A stretch of DNA of 64,000 bases from positions 1,400,501 through 1,464,500 of the forward strand of contig NZ_CP096147.1 of the NCBI RefSeq assembly GCF_026016445.1, in the 5' to 3' direction. Positions 35,071-44,876 of this stretch are shown piece after piece. Below the pieces are notes generated by a model. That model was not told the DNA's origin. It ran no database searches and saw only the letters and a list, made by a program, of their open reading frames with translations. This DNA is from Cognatishimia activa. Its GTDB lineage: Bacteria > Pseudomonadota > Alphaproteobacteria > Rhodobacterales > Rhodobacteraceae. The translations under genes and the position numbers were made by a program. Position 1 is the first letter of the stretch, and each line of letters opens with the position of its first letter.

Positions 35071-35643
35071 TTATGCGGCCTCAAGCTGACGCACAGTTTC
35101 GCCGTAGCCACCTTTGTTCAGATACTCTTTTTCTGCCTGTGTGGAGCGGCGATCCAGATCAGAGTTGCGATGTGGGAAGCGGCCAAACATGCGGATCACT
35201 TCGCGATGCGCGCGTGCGTGCAAGAGATTGCCTTCGGCGTCGTCCAGTCGCTCTTTTATCAAACGAACACAACGGTCCTGATCACAGAGGTTTTCTGAGT
35301 GCATCAGCGGCATATAGAAGAACATGCGCGCCGGCTGATCAATTTTGAGATCCCATTTCTTGGTGATCGCGGTTTTCGCAGCCGCTAAGGCGCGTCGATC
35401 AGAGGCAAATGACTGCCCATCTCCGCGGAACATATTGCGAGAAAACTGATCCATCAGAATGATATATGCGAGGGAGCCGCTTGGGTATGTCAGCCACTGT
35501 CCTAGGCCACCCTTCATCGCGCTTTCCCAAGTGCTCAGAAACCTTGTCCGAATGGTTTCGTCCAACGCATCAGATGCTACGTACCAATCTTTTGGCTCCA
35601 CCTCATCAAGCCAAAAATTGAGTATCTCTTCAGGCCCTGCCAT
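35071..35643 (-). CDS. DUF924 family protein
   Basis: A 190-residue helical protein. ILNFWLDEV at the N terminus, YIILMDQFSRNMFRGDGQSFASD and FFYMPLMHSENLCDQ are the DUF924 hallmarks. The fold is TPR-like and the function is unknown. It is bounded by a terminator downstream and a 96 bp gap upstream. Confidence 0.94.
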   Translation of the reverse strand: MAGPEEILNFWLDEVEPKDWYVASDALDETIRTRFLSTWESAMKGGLGQWLTYPSGSLAYIILMDQFSRNMFRGDGQSFASDRRALAAAKTAITKKWDLKIDQPARMFFYMPLMHSENLCDQDRCVRLIKERLDDAEGNLLHARAHREVIRMFGRFPHRNSDLDRRSTQAEKEYLNKGGYGETVRQLEAA

Positions 35644-35739
35644 AGCCCTTACTCCTCTTCAGAGACATCATAGTGTTACAAAAACGTTACGCATGAAATT
35701 ACAGGACATAAAAGTCATTTTTTGCTTCAAAACCGACAT

Positions 35740-36993
35740 TTACCTCTCATTGTCGCTTTCTTGAGCTTCCTCGGCGACAATTTGGGCCACTTCAAATGCG
35801 ACCGGAGATGATGTTGGCGCTATCGGCGTATAACTTGACGTATCGTCGACAGATGGCGCTGGACGTCGAGCCATTCGGTAGAAGGCATATAAAGCGAGAA
35901 TCGCCATCAAGCCGGACATATATCCAAAATAGGCAACCGGTCCGAAAACTCCCATCAGCCAACCGATTGCAATCGGGCCGACGATGGCGCCGAGCCCATT
36001 GATGAACAAAAGACTACCAGAGGTGCCAGCCATTTCTTCCAGTGAGACGAAATCATTCGTGTGGGCCAAAAGCAGCGAATAAAGCGGGTTGGCTGTGCCT
36101 CCCAGAACAAAGGCTGCGACCAGCAGGAATTCAAAGGATTCCAGATAAATTGCCCCGGCCAAACCACCAAATACCGCAACAACGGCAACCAACATGATCA
36201 AAACGCGCCGATCCATGCGATCTGACAGCCAACCAATCGGGAATTGTGTGGCGGTCGCACCGACATAGATCGCTGCAACAAACATCGCAATCTGCGTAAC
36301 GTTCAGGCCGATTTCAGTGCCAAAAACAGCTGCCATGCCGAATTGCGCAGCGAACATCCCACCCAGCAGGAAGATGCCGACAAACCCCAAAGGAGAGACG
36401 CGCCAGAGATCAATGAAGCTCATGTTCTTGGATTGCTCAAAGGCAGGTGTCGGGGTGATCGACAGAAGAATTGGCGCAAATGAAATTGAGATTAGAACGG
36501 AGGGGATCACAAAGAGTACGAAGCCAGATGGATCACCAAGCAGCAGGATACCCTGCGCAGCAATTACGCCGAGCATCTGAACAATCATGTAAAACGACAA
36601 TGCCTGCCCGCGCGTTTCATTGCTTGCCGCATTGTTCAGCCAACCCTCGGCGGTGACGTAAACGCCAGAGAAACAGAAGCCAATTATGATCCTGATCACC
36701 ACCCAGGCCCACGGGTCAGAGACCACCGGGAAGAGGATCAGACAGGCCGAAATAAATGAGGCCAGAGCCGCAAAGACCCGCACGTGTCCAACGCGGCGGA
36801 TCATCTCTGGAGTCAGTTTGGAACCGCCCAGAAAGCCTACGAAATAGGCCGACATCACATAGGACATCTCGGTGGTTGAAAACCCCTCGATCTCGCCCCG
36901 GATCCCCAGCAGGGTGCCGTGCATGCCGTTGCCCAGCATCAGCAGCAAAATCCCAAGCAACAAAGCCCAGGCACCGGACAGGAATTGGCCCAT
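35740..36993 (-). CDS. Major facilitator superfamily transporter
   Basis: A 417-residue protein with about 12 membrane helices and a charged cytoplasmic C-terminal tail. GWLSDRMDRRVLIM is the conserved MFS loop 2/8 motif, and VTAEGWLNNAASNETRGQAL is typical of the YcaD/UMF-type uptake branch. Substrate unknown. It lies 91 bp downstream of queA on the same strand. Confidence 0.9.
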   Translation of the reverse strand: MGQFLSGAWALLLGILLLMLGNGMHGTLLGIRGEIEGFSTTEMSYVMSAYFVGFLGGSKLTPEMIRRVGHVRVFAALASFISACLILFPVVSDPWAWVVIRIIIGFCFSGVYVTAEGWLNNAASNETRGQALSFYMIVQMLGVIAAQGILLLGDPSGFVLFVIPSVLISISFAPILLSITPTPAFEQSKNMSFIDLWRVSPLGFVGIFLLGGMFAAQFGMAAVFGTEIGLNVTQIAMFVAAIYVGATATQFPIGWLSDRMDRRVLIMLVAVVAVFGGLAGAIYLESFEFLLVAAFVLGGTANPLYSLLLAHTNDFVSLEEMAGTSGSLLFINGLGAIVGPIAIGWLMGVFGPVAYFGYMSGLMAILALYAFYRMARRPAPSVDDTSSYTPIAPTSSPVAFEVAQIVAEEAQESDNER

Positions 36994-37084
36994 TAACGTC
37001 TCTCCAGAACAAAACTATGAATCACTACTGCAGCGGATTATTGATTCCGCCAAGCATGAAAATCCTACGTCTCAAAAATTGGCG

Positions 37085-38134
37085 CTATTTTGGCAGCAAA
37101 AGCGATGAATCGCCGTAGGAGAAAAACCGGTAGTTGTTTTCGATCGCATGCGCGTAGATCTCACGCACCCGTCCCTGTCCCATCAAAGCTGAAACCAGCA
37201 TCATCAAAGTGGACTTCGGCAGGTGGAAGTTTGTCATCAGCGCATCAGTGACCTGAAATTCAAACCCCGGATAAATGAAGATATCCGTCTCCCCTTCCCA
37301 GGGTTGGATTACTCCATCACGAGCCGCACTTTCGATCAAACGCAGCGCAGTTGTGCCCACCGGAATGACCCGGCCGCCTTTGGACTTGGTCTCAGCGATC
37401 TCAGCCGCAGCAGCCTCGCTGACCCGCCCCCATTCGGCGTGCATTTTATGGGTTGTGACGTCATCGACCTTCACCGGCAAGAACGTACCTGCGCCCACAT
37501 GCAGAGTTACATGGCTGAACTCCACGCCCATGTCGCTGAGTTTTTGCAGCAGATCTTCGTCAAAATGCAAAGATGCTGTCGGCGCTGCCACGGCGCCAGA
37601 ATGACGCGCAAAAACAGTCTGATAGTCTGTTTTGTCCTGTTCATCCGCCGTGCGTTTTGCTGCGATATAAGGAGGCAAAGGCATCGCGCCAGAGGCTTGA
37701 AGTGCAGCTTCGAACGCATCGCCATCAGCATCAAAGCGCAGGATCGCCTGACCATCTTCTTTGCTTTCCAGAATGGCGGAGAAATCACCTGAAAAATGAA
37801 TGACCTCACCTTCCTGAATCTTCTTCAGAGGCTTAATCAAAGCACCCCATTGCCCTTCGCCTTTCGGCTCCAGCAGCGTGACTTCAATCTTGGCTTTTAC
37901 AGGGCCTTGTGCGCTATCACGATGGCGATAACCGGTTAGCCGTGCCGGGATGACCTTGGTGTCATTGAGAACAAGACGATCGCCAGGGCGAAAGAACCGC
38001 GTAATGTCATGCACCCGCGCATCCGTGATCTCACTGGATGTCGCGACCAGCAGCTTCGCAGAAGTGCGTGGCTTTGCTGGCCGGGTCGCAATCAAGTGAT
38101 CTGGCAGGTCAAAATCAAAGTCAGAAAGCTGCAT
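37085..38134 (-). CDS. queA: tRNA preQ1(34) S-adenosylmethionine ribosyltransferase-isomerase
   Basis: A 349-residue enzyme that transfers the ribosyl moiety of SAM to preQ1 in tRNA, forming epoxyqueuosine. [30 protein letters not shown] and [19 protein letters not shown] are the family signatures. It begins 18 bp after the AsmA-like gene, suggesting cotranscription. Confidence 0.96.
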   Translation of the reverse strand: MQLSDFDFDLPDHLIATRPAKPRTSAKLLVATSSEITDARVHDITRFFRPGDRLVLNDTKVIPARLTGYRHRDSAQGPVKAKIEVTLLEPKGEGQWGALIKPLKKIQEGEVIHFSGDFSAILESKEDGQAILRFDADGDAFEAALQASGAMPLPPYIAAKRTADEQDKTDYQTVFARHSGAVAAPTASLHFDEDLLQKLSDMGVEFSHVTLHVGAGTFLPVKVDDVTTHKMHAEWGRVSEAAAAEIAETKSKGGRVIPVGTTALRLIESAARDGVIQPWEGETDIFIYPGFEFQVTDALMTNFHLPKSTLMMLVSALMGQGRVREIYAHAIENNYRFFSYGDSSLLLPK

Positions 38135-38152
38135 TACATCCGGTCCAGCGGG

Positions 38153-41100
38153 TTATTGAGAATTCGTCGCGCCGTCGGTCTCAGGGACTCGCGTCGGGCG
38201 CCGGAAAATCTCTCGAAGGAAGCCGGGCGTCAAGACCGAAAGCGGGTTCACGGAAACAGATGGATTTTCCGAGGAACCGCGCAAGCTGTAGTTAAAGCCA
38301 AAGAGCCCCTCTCCACGTTTGGAAATAGGCCGCCCGATCGCGTTCAGCACATAGATCGGAGAGATCACGCCCTGCATATCCAGCTGCTCTGAGTTGAGGT
38401 TATATCTTCCATCCATCGAAATCCCCATGGATGGTCCAGCTGCGCTACCTTGTGTTAGCTGAACGTAACTTGGGTTCAGCGTGAATTCCGCATTCACATC
38501 GGTAAAGAGAATGCCCTCACCGCCCAGCTGATCCAACAGACCAATCACGCTGATCGCATTTAAAAGTTCAGCCATGGCTGGCGCATCTTTCACCCGCAGC
38601 GATGATGCCTTGAGACGCCCTTGGTACTGCCCCTCACCCCCAATCGGTGTCAGCGTGACCTCCAGATCACCACCAACGCCCTGCTTGAATACACCCGTTG
38701 ACCGCATCGCCCCGCCTGCATCAGCGGATCTGATACGCACGGCTGAGCGGCCGTTGCTGGGCACGATGACCCCACGGATGGCCGCGCCACCATTTACGCG
38801 AGAGGTGAATTCGCCATTGAAGCCGCCAGTCGTACTGAAGTCGCCCTGAAGATTGGTCAGCGTAATGCCGTCGGAAATGGTCACGCGATCCAGATTGCCC
38901 GAGATCGAAGTACCAGCGCCACGGTTCCCACCTGAGGCGTTTTGATCCGGCGCATTGCGCATATCCAATGTGCCAGAGACCAGCTGAACATTGGGCGTAG
39001 ATGACCCGCGTCCAATCAGATTTGCACTGCCGTTGAGCCAATTGCCAACCTTAACGCTGCTGAGGCTAACCTGACGCAAACCGCCTTCAGGTTTCAACGA
39101 GATTGCCCCCTCTGCCTCTAGCCCCGGCGCGTCCAAAGAAAGTTTGGTAACGGCAAGAGGCGTCGTCAGCACACCCTCAACCAAAAGCGATGCCGATCGT
39201 TGTGCTGCCTTTGACCAGCCAAGTGCGGCAATGCCCATGCGAAGCCCAACGGTATCGCTGCTCACACGAAACTGCCCAGGCTCCCCTTTCACAAAGGTCA
39301 GAGCAAAATCCCCTTTGCCGTTGCCCGACACCATGTCGCGCGTGAGGCCGATATTGAATTCATCGATAAAGCGTTCGCTCAATTCCAGAGTGCCTGTCAC
39401 CGAGCTGCGCCCGCCATTCCCCGGAGTTAACCCCGTGCTGAAAACCGCATTGAACGGCACCTGACCGATCCGGCCCGGCCCCTGCAGCGTCAGCGTCTCA
39501 TTGTCAGCTCTCGCGATCAGTTTCGGCGAGGCAATAATCTTGTCTTTCACAAAATGTCCGGTGCGCACATCCAGCAGTTGGGCAGAAAGATCAAATTTAA
39601 CATCTTCGGCCTTCAGCTTTTCAGCCAATGGCAGCCTCAGAACGCCATCAACGCGCGCCATACCTTCTGCGAGATCGACGGGAAGCTCCGCTTTGGAAAG
39701 GAAAGACAAAGGCTCATGATCAAGCAGCGCAAGCGTTGCCGTTACCGTGGCATCGGTTTTCAAATTCACTTCAGACGGCGCTGGTTTGATGCGTAGATCA
39801 GGGATCACAAACGAAGTACCGGATACGTCAATCAGGCCACCTTGCCCCGGTGCCACAACGCCCTCATGTGCTAAGACGGTAAAGCGGTTGTCAATCATGA
39901 CGACCTGCCCCTTGCCTTGGGTCACATTGGGCATTTTTTTGGAATAGCGCACTTCGGCATTGTCAAAGTGGAAATCCAGGTAGATGTCCGGCTTATGTCC
40001 TGGCTGAGAGCGCGCTGCAAAATTCACGTCGCTTAGCGCGCCGGACAGGATATTTTCCGCCACCCATTTACGCGTTTTCGGGATCGCGTTTTCGGGCCAC
40101 CAATTCACAACCTCTGACGCCGAGATCGCGTCCATATGGGCATTCAGCGCGACGATCCAGTCATCATCAGAGGCATTGAGCTGCGCATCCAAAAGAAGTG
40201 ATTGCCCCTGATCCTGCAGCAACATCTCACCAATGCGGAGTTCAAATGGCTCTAACTGCAGTCGCAAATCGGCTTGAGCATGATCCAGCGACACACGATC
40301 GCCAAAGAGACCGGCTGGATTACCACTGAGTTCGGTCAGCTTGATCTGCGCAATCAGCGCATTTGGCAAACCCGTTTCGAAATCTTCAAGATGCGCTTTA
40401 CCCTCCGCACGAGCCGTCACCCATGGACTTTCCACGAAGAGCTCATTGAATTGGATGGTATTGGTATCAGGCAGATATGTCAGATAACTGCGTGCAGATT
40501 GAAACGGGATACCATCCACGCTGTCTCTGGGTTGAATAACCCCTTCTGCAATCTGCAGCGAAGCGCTGAATGGGCCAATATTACCCTCTTCATCAATGAA
40601 AACGCGCATCGATCCTGAAATCGGAGCGCGCAGGATATCAAGCCAGGCTAATGCTGGTGATTGAGTCGCGATGTCTTCAGAGACGACATCGCCAATCGTG
40701 ACCCCAAAACTTGCTGCAGTTTCTCCGATCTGACTCTCGTAGTTAAACAACAGCGTGCTGACGTAGTCACGCCCACCAAGCAATGCAAAATTTGACGCCA
40801 TTCGCAGCTGATCGCCATCGCGACGCATCTGCATTTGGCCACCGTCAACTGTCCAGGAACGTTGCGCACGCAGATCGTCAAACTGAATTGTGACGGCATC
40901 CACATCCACAGCATCCAGACGCTCAAACTGAGGCAGGGTTAGCCAATCATCGATCCGTTGCACCAAATCGGATAGCGCCGTGTTTTCGCCTCCAGAGGCC
41001 TCATCCGCACCAAAAGACACTCCGACTTGCCCGCTGTCTTCACGTCGTGCATTCAGGAAAACGCCAGACAGGCGGATGTCTAATGGCGCAATCTGGCGCT

Positions 41101-41473
41101 TGAGCAGTCGGCGATATGACAAAGAGGTTTCTGCTTCGGAAAACTCAATGGCAGGGCCACCATCATTCGGAGAAATCACCAGACGTTCCAGCAGAATACG
41201 CGGATGCCAGTCTTTCTCGATTTCCACTGTGACATTGTCAAAGGTCACAGTTGCGCCCGGCACCGATTTGGAAAACTGCTCGATCGCCATATCCCGCAGC
41301 CAGGTTGGCGCCTGCACTGTACGACCATAGCTGTAAAGCAGCCCCGCGGTGATGGCACCGGCCAGTACAACCACCAAAAAGACCTTTGCCAATAGCAACC
41401 CAATGGCCCAGCGTCGAATGCGACGAGGCTTCTTTTCTGGTGTCACGTCTTCGGAGGGTTCGAGTTCACTCAT
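38153..41473 (-). CDS. Large AsmA-like/YhdP-type envelope protein
   Basis: A 1106-residue protein: a basic cytoplasmic N terminus (about 1-25), one membrane helix (about 26-50), then a very long periplasmic beta-rich domain. The C-terminal part (about 900-1090, GEGILFTDVNAEFTL and VLNAIGRPISKRGEGLFGFNYSLRG) fits the AsmA-like C-terminal/DUF3971 group. In other proteobacteria such proteins are bridge-like lipid carriers between inner and outer membranes. Divergent from the peroxiredoxin gene. Confidence 0.88.
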   Translation of the reverse strand: MSELEPSEDVTPEKKPRRIRRWAIGLLLAKVFLVVVLAGAITAGLLYSYGRTVQAPTWLRDMAIEQFSKSVPGATVTFDNVTVEIEKDWHPRILLERLVISPNDGGPAIEFSEAETSLSYRRLLKRQIAPLDIRLSGVFLNARREDSGQVGVSFGADEASGGENTALSDLVQRIDDWLTLPQFERLDAVDVDAVTIQFDDLRAQRSWTVDGGQMQMRRDGDQLRMASNFALLGGRDYVSTLLFNYESQIGETAASFGVTIGDVVSEDIATQSPALAWLDILRAPISGSMRVFIDEEGNIGPFSASLQIAEGVIQPRDSVDGIPFQSARSYLTYLPDTNTIQFNELFVESPWVTARAEGKAHLEDFETGLPNALIAQIKLTELSGNPAGLFGDRVSLDHAQADLRLQLEPFELRIGEMLLQDQGQSLLLDAQLNASDDDWIVALNAHMDAISASEVVNWWPENAIPKTRKWVAENILSGALSDVNFAARSQPGHKPDIYLDFHFDNAEVRYSKKMPNVTQGKGQVVMIDNRFTVLAHEGVVAPGQGGLIDVSGTSFVIPDLRIKPAPSEVNLKTDATVTATLALLDHEPLSFLSKAELPVDLAEGMARVDGVLRLPLAEKLKAEDVKFDLSAQLLDVRTGHFVKDKIIASPKLIARADNETLTLQGPGRIGQVPFNAVFSTGLTPGNGGRSSVTGTLELSERFIDEFNIGLTRDMVSGNGKGDFALTFVKGEPGQFRVSSDTVGLRMGIAALGWSKAAQRSASLLVEGVLTTPLAVTKLSLDAPGLEAEGAISLKPEGGLRQVSLSSVKVGNWLNGSANLIGRGSSTPNVQLVSGTLDMRNAPDQNASGGNRGAGTSISGNLDRVTISDGITLTNLQGDFSTTGGFNGEFTSRVNGGAAIRGVIVPSNGRSAVRIRSADAGGAMRSTGVFKQGVGGDLEVTLTPIGGEGQYQGRLKASSLRVKDAPAMAELLNAISVIGLLDQLGGEGILFTDVNAEFTLNPSYVQLTQGSAAGPSMGISMDGRYNLNSEQLDMQGVISPIYVLNAIGRPISKRGEGLFGFNYSLRGSSENPSVSVNPLSVLTPGFLREIFRRPTRVPETDGATNSQ

Positions 41474-41558
41474 ATATACCGCAACGGCCCGTTCGGTTTG
41501 CTTGTCGTGTTCTGCGCCCTAGCATATAGCCTATTAGAAAATTCCCCAAGGAGATGAC

Positions 41559-42020
41559 ATGCTGGACATCGGCGATATTGCGCCCGAATTCACACTGCCT
41601 GAAACGGACGGAAACCTCGTAACCCTTTCTGAGCAAAAACCAAACCCTGTCGTGCTGTTTTTTTACCCGCGCGACAACACAAAGGGGTGTACGATTGAAT
41701 CCATCGACTTCAGTCACGCCAAAAGTGACTTTGACGCTTTGGGTGTCAATGTCTTTGGCATTTCAAAAGACAGCCTCGCGAGCCACGCGAAATTTCGTGA
41801 CAAACAAGGGCTGACGGTTCCCCTTCTGTCTGACGAAAACGGCACCGCCTGCGAAGACTATGGCGTTTGGGCTGAAAAGAAGATGTATGGCAAAACTTTC
41901 ATGGGTATCGTGCGAACAACCGTTCTGATCGACAAAGACGGCAAGATCGCCAAGGTCTGGAACAAAGTGAAAGTACCAGGCCATGTCGATGAAGTTCTTG
42001 CCGCGACAAAGGAACTCTGA
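41559..42020 (+). CDS. bcp: Peroxiredoxin, Bcp/PrxQ family, without the usual resolving cysteine
   Basis: A 153-residue thiol peroxidase. The peroxidatic cysteine is C44 in FYPRDNTKGCT. The family's alpha-2 resolving cysteine, five residues on, is replaced by isoleucine (GCTIESIDF). A second cysteine, C98 (NGTACEDYG), lies where other PrxQ members have a further cysteine and might resolve instead. AAGGAG precedes the ATG. The next gene starts 2 bp after the stop. Confidence 0.93.
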   Translation: MLDIGDIAPEFTLPETDGNLVTLSEQKPNPVVLFFYPRDNTKGCTIESIDFSHAKSDFDALGVNVFGISKDSLASHAKFRDKQGLTVPLLSDENGTACEDYGVWAEKKMYGKTFMGIVRTTVLIDKDGKIAKVWNKVKVPGHVDEVLAATKEL

Positions 42021-42022
42021 AC

Positions 42023-42847
42023 GTGAAACCTTTGGCAGAAATGGCGGTGGAGGTTCTCACCACCGCCGATGGGCGCGCGAAAACCGCCCTGTCTCGGAAA
42101 TACGCCGCAGAGTGGTTTGCGGCGCGTGAGGCTGGCGAAGATGTTGTCATCGGAGAGGCAGAGCCTCCCCTGCGACCGGCACGCCCTGAACAGCCTGAGC
42201 TGCTTTCACCAAGGGATGTACCGCGTCGCCGTCCGGGATCTCGCCCCGGTCAGATCGCGCTTCTGCATGCCGTGGCTCATATCGAACTCAACGCGGTGGA
42301 CCTTCATTGGGACATCATCGCACGCTTCACCGACACCAAATTCCCTATTGGGTTTTATGATGACTGGGTGAAGGCAGCGGATGAAGAAAGCAATCATTTC
42401 AATCTCGTATGCAACTGTCTTGAAGACCTCGACAGTTTCTACGGAGACCTGCCTGCCCACGCAGGCATGTGGCGGGCCGCAGAAGATACAGCAGAGGATC
42501 TGATGGGCCGATTGGCTGTAGTACCAATGGTACTGGAAGCCCGCGGTCTCGACGTTACCCCCGGCATGATCGAGATTTTCCGCAAGGCCAAATTGGATAA
42601 GGTCGTTGAAGCGCTTGAAGTGATCTACGCCGAAGAAGTCGGCCACGTGGCCTATGGATCAAAGTGGTTCCACTTCCTTTGCGGACGGCACGAGCTAGAC
42701 CCCAAAGACGCCTTTCACACGCTTGTTCGCAAATACTTCCACGGTGCTTTGAAACCGCCGTTCAACGAAGAGAAGCGCGCAGATGCGGGTCTGCCGCCTG
42801 ATTTCTACTGGCCTCTGGCCGAGGAAACCCCCGTCAAACAGCGATAA
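42023..42847 (+). CDS. DUF455 family ferritin-like protein
   Basis: A 274-residue protein. HAVAHIELNAVDLHWD, ADEESNHFNLV and YAEEVGHVAYGSKW give the E/H pairs of a ferritin-like four-helix di-metal site. Function of the DUF455 group is unsettled. It starts at GTG with AAAGGA upstream, 2 bp after the peroxiredoxin gene, so an oxidative-stress link is possible. Confidence 0.92.
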   Translation: MKPLAEMAVEVLTTADGRAKTALSRKYAAEWFAAREAGEDVVIGEAEPPLRPARPEQPELLSPRDVPRRRPGSRPGQIALLHAVAHIELNAVDLHWDIIARFTDTKFPIGFYDDWVKAADEESNHFNLVCNCLEDLDSFYGDLPAHAGMWRAAEDTAEDLMGRLAVVPMVLEARGLDVTPGMIEIFRKAKLDKVVEALEVIYAEEVGHVAYGSKWFHFLCGRHELDPKDAFHTLVRKYFHGALKPPFNEEKRADAGLPPDFYWPLAEETPVKQR

Positions 42848-42906
42848 TTTGGCGATTTACTGCCGATCATTACGTAAAAATCTGCCCATAGTTGTATAGA
42901 GCAGCA

Positions 42907-42944
42907 AATTCCTTGCGAGCCAGTTAGCGGCTCGTTAAGGAATT
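42907..42944 (+). other. Long hairpin in the leader of the M23 peptidase gene
   Basis: AATTCCTT-gc-GAGCC, a 7-base loop, GGCTC-gtt-AAGGAATT: 13 paired bases with one internal loop, ending 56 bp before the start codon. No T-run follows. It could be a 5' UTR structure or a protein-binding site. Confidence 0.55.
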
Positions 42945-43000
42945 GCGAGCGCTGCCGGGGACAGTATCAGCGCACGACAGGGACTACTAAGGGACGGGAT

Positions 43001-44308
43001 GTGAGAACACGTCTGGCAATCCATATTCACGCGTTTCTGGAGCGTATATTCCCAGAGCGCAGACTCTTTCTTCGATCCGATTCCGACACGCGGTTTATCC
43101 GCCTGCGGCCGGCGACGCAGCTCATTGCCTTTTCAGGCGCAGGGCTGGTTATTGCCTGGAGCATTGTCGCGACGGCCATCTTGGTGATGGATAGCATCGG
43201 ATCTGGCAATTTCCGCGAACAGGCCAAACGGGATCAGGAAACCTACCAGCTGCGCCTGAATGAGATTTCCGGTGAACGCGATATGCGCTCTGCCGAGGCG
43301 GTTGCCGCGCAAGAACGCTTTAGCGCCGCGCTGGAACAGATTTCAATAATGCAGTCTCAGCTGCTCGAATCCGAAACTCGCCGCCGCGAGCTGGAAACCG
43401 GGATTGAAGTGATCCAATCCACCCTGCGCCGCACCATGAAACAACGCGATGAAGCCCGCGTTGCTTTGGCGGACGCACAGACAGAGGGTCAAAACGGCGC
43501 AGCGCCTGGCGCTCAGGATTTGAACAACGCCGGCGTGGACGCGCTTGCCTTGGCTTTGGCTGAAACAGCGAAAGAACGTGATGACGTCTTCGCTGAAGCA
43601 CAGGCAGCCCTTGCGCGCGCCGAAGAGATGAAGCTCGAATTGAAGCTTCTGGAAGAAAAGAACGAGCAAATCTTCACCCAGCTTGAAGACGCCATGACTG
43701 TTTCGGTGGAACCGCTGGAAAAGATGTTCTCCCAAGCAGGTCTCTCCACCAAATCTCTGCTGGAAGAGGTGCGCCGTGGGTATAATGGCCAAGGTGGCCC
43801 CCTAACCCCGCTGTCGATCTCGACCTCTGGCGGTGTGCTTGATCCAAACGCGGCCCGCGCCAATGGGCTGCTGAATGATCTGGACCGTCTGAACATGTAC
43901 CGGATCGCGGCAGAAACTGTGCCCTTTGCCAATCCCGTAAAATCTGCTGTGCGATTCACCAGTGGCTTTGGCATGCGTTGGGGTCGGATGCACAATGGGT
44001 CTGATTTCGCTGGCCCGCATGGCACCCCGATCTACACAACAGCGGACGGTGTGGTCACCCACGCGGGCTGGTCGTCAGGCTATGGGCGGCTCATCAAGAT
44101 CAAACACGCCCATGGAATTGAAACCCGCTACGCCCATTTGGCAAAAATCCGCGTAAATGTCGGCCAAAGGGTCTCGCGCGGCGAACGTATTGGTGATATG
44201 GGCAATTCTGGACGGTCTACCGGTACGCATCTTCACTATGAAGTGCGGATCAATGGTAAGGCTGTAAACCCAATGAATTTTATCAAGGCTGCACGAGATG
44301 TTTTCTAA
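43001..44308 (+). CDS. M23 family metallopeptidase (LytM-type) with coiled coil
   Basis: A 435-residue envelope protein. A cytoplasmic N terminus is followed by a membrane helix near 42-65, a coiled coil (about 70-230, broken by a Gly/Ala linker), and a C-terminal LytM domain. Zinc-site motifs HNGSDFAG and HLHYEV are intact, so it is probably an active endopeptidase rather than an EnvC-like activator. It starts at GTG with AAGGGACGGG upstream. The bactofilin gene overlaps its 3' end by 11 bp, a pairing seen in several bacteria where bactofilin positions the peptidase. Confidence 0.93.
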   Translation: MRTRLAIHIHAFLERIFPERRLFLRSDSDTRFIRLRPATQLIAFSGAGLVIAWSIVATAILVMDSIGSGNFREQAKRDQETYQLRLNEISGERDMRSAEAVAAQERFSAALEQISIMQSQLLESETRRRELETGIEVIQSTLRRTMKQRDEARVALADAQTEGQNGAAPGAQDLNNAGVDALALALAETAKERDDVFAEAQAALARAEEMKLELKLLEEKNEQIFTQLEDAMTVSVEPLEKMFSQAGLSTKSLLEEVRRGYNGQGGPLTPLSISTSGGVLDPNAARANGLLNDLDRLNMYRIAAETVPFANPVKSAVRFTSGFGMRWGRMHNGSDFAGPHGTPIYTTADGVVTHAGWSSGYGRLIKIKHAHGIETRYAHLAKIRVNVGQRVSRGERIGDMGNSGRSTGTHLHYEVRINGKAVNPMNFIKAARDVF

Positions 44309-44795
44309 AAGCAAAATCAACGAGCCCGGCGCGAAACCAACAGATTCCGCGAAACCGGCCGCCCCAGAAGCTGCCTCCATCCCGGCAGCACCAAAGGGAG
44401 CAGACATGAAACCAACAGCGCCAAAGGCGAAGCCACCAGCATCCGTGCTGTCCTCTGACCTGCATATTCAGGGCAACATGAAGACCACTGGTGATATCCA
44501 GGTTGAAGGCACTGTCGAAGGCGACATCCGTGCTCACCTGCTGACCATTGGTGAAAGCGCAACCATCAAAGGCGAAGTTGTTGCAGATGACGTTGTCATC
44601 AACGGTCGCATCGTCGGTCGTGTCCGTGGCCTGAAAGTGCGCCTGACGTCTACCGCGCGTGTAGAAGGCGACATCATCCACAAGACCATCGCGATCGAAT
44701 CCGGCGCGCACTTCGAGGGCTCTGTGCAACGCCAAGACGATCCTCTGGCGGGCAAGTCCAAAGCCCCTGCCCCTGCAGCGGCAAAAGAAGCCTAA
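44298..44795 (+). CDS. Bactofilin (polymer-forming cytoskeletal protein)
   Basis: A 165-residue cytoskeletal protein. A proline/alanine-rich N-terminal tail (about 1-50) is followed by the right-handed beta-helix core (LSSDLHIQGNMKTTGDIQVEG, then repeated G-[DE]-[IV] turns) and a short disordered C terminus. It polymerises without nucleotides and is implicated in cell shape and peptidase placement. Start overlaps the M23 gene. Confidence 0.95.
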   Translation: MFSKSKINEPGAKPTDSAKPAAPEAASIPAAPKGADMKPTAPKAKPPASVLSSDLHIQGNMKTTGDIQVEGTVEGDIRAHLLTIGESATIKGEVVADDVVINGRIVGRVRGLKVRLTSTARVEGDIIHKTIAIESGAHFEGSVQRQDDPLAGKSKAPAPAAAKEA

Positions 44796-44821
44796 ACACT
44801 TCTTTACATTGCGCATTTTTA

Positions 44822-44846
44822 AAGGCACCCTCGCGGTGCCTTTTTT
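44822..44846 (+). terminator. Bactofilin operon terminator
   Basis: AAGGCACC / GGTGCCTT hairpin with a short loop followed by a T-run, 26 bp after the bactofilin stop. Confidence 0.9.
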
Positions 44847-44876
44847 GTGCACACCTTCCTGAATATAGGCTTTGCC

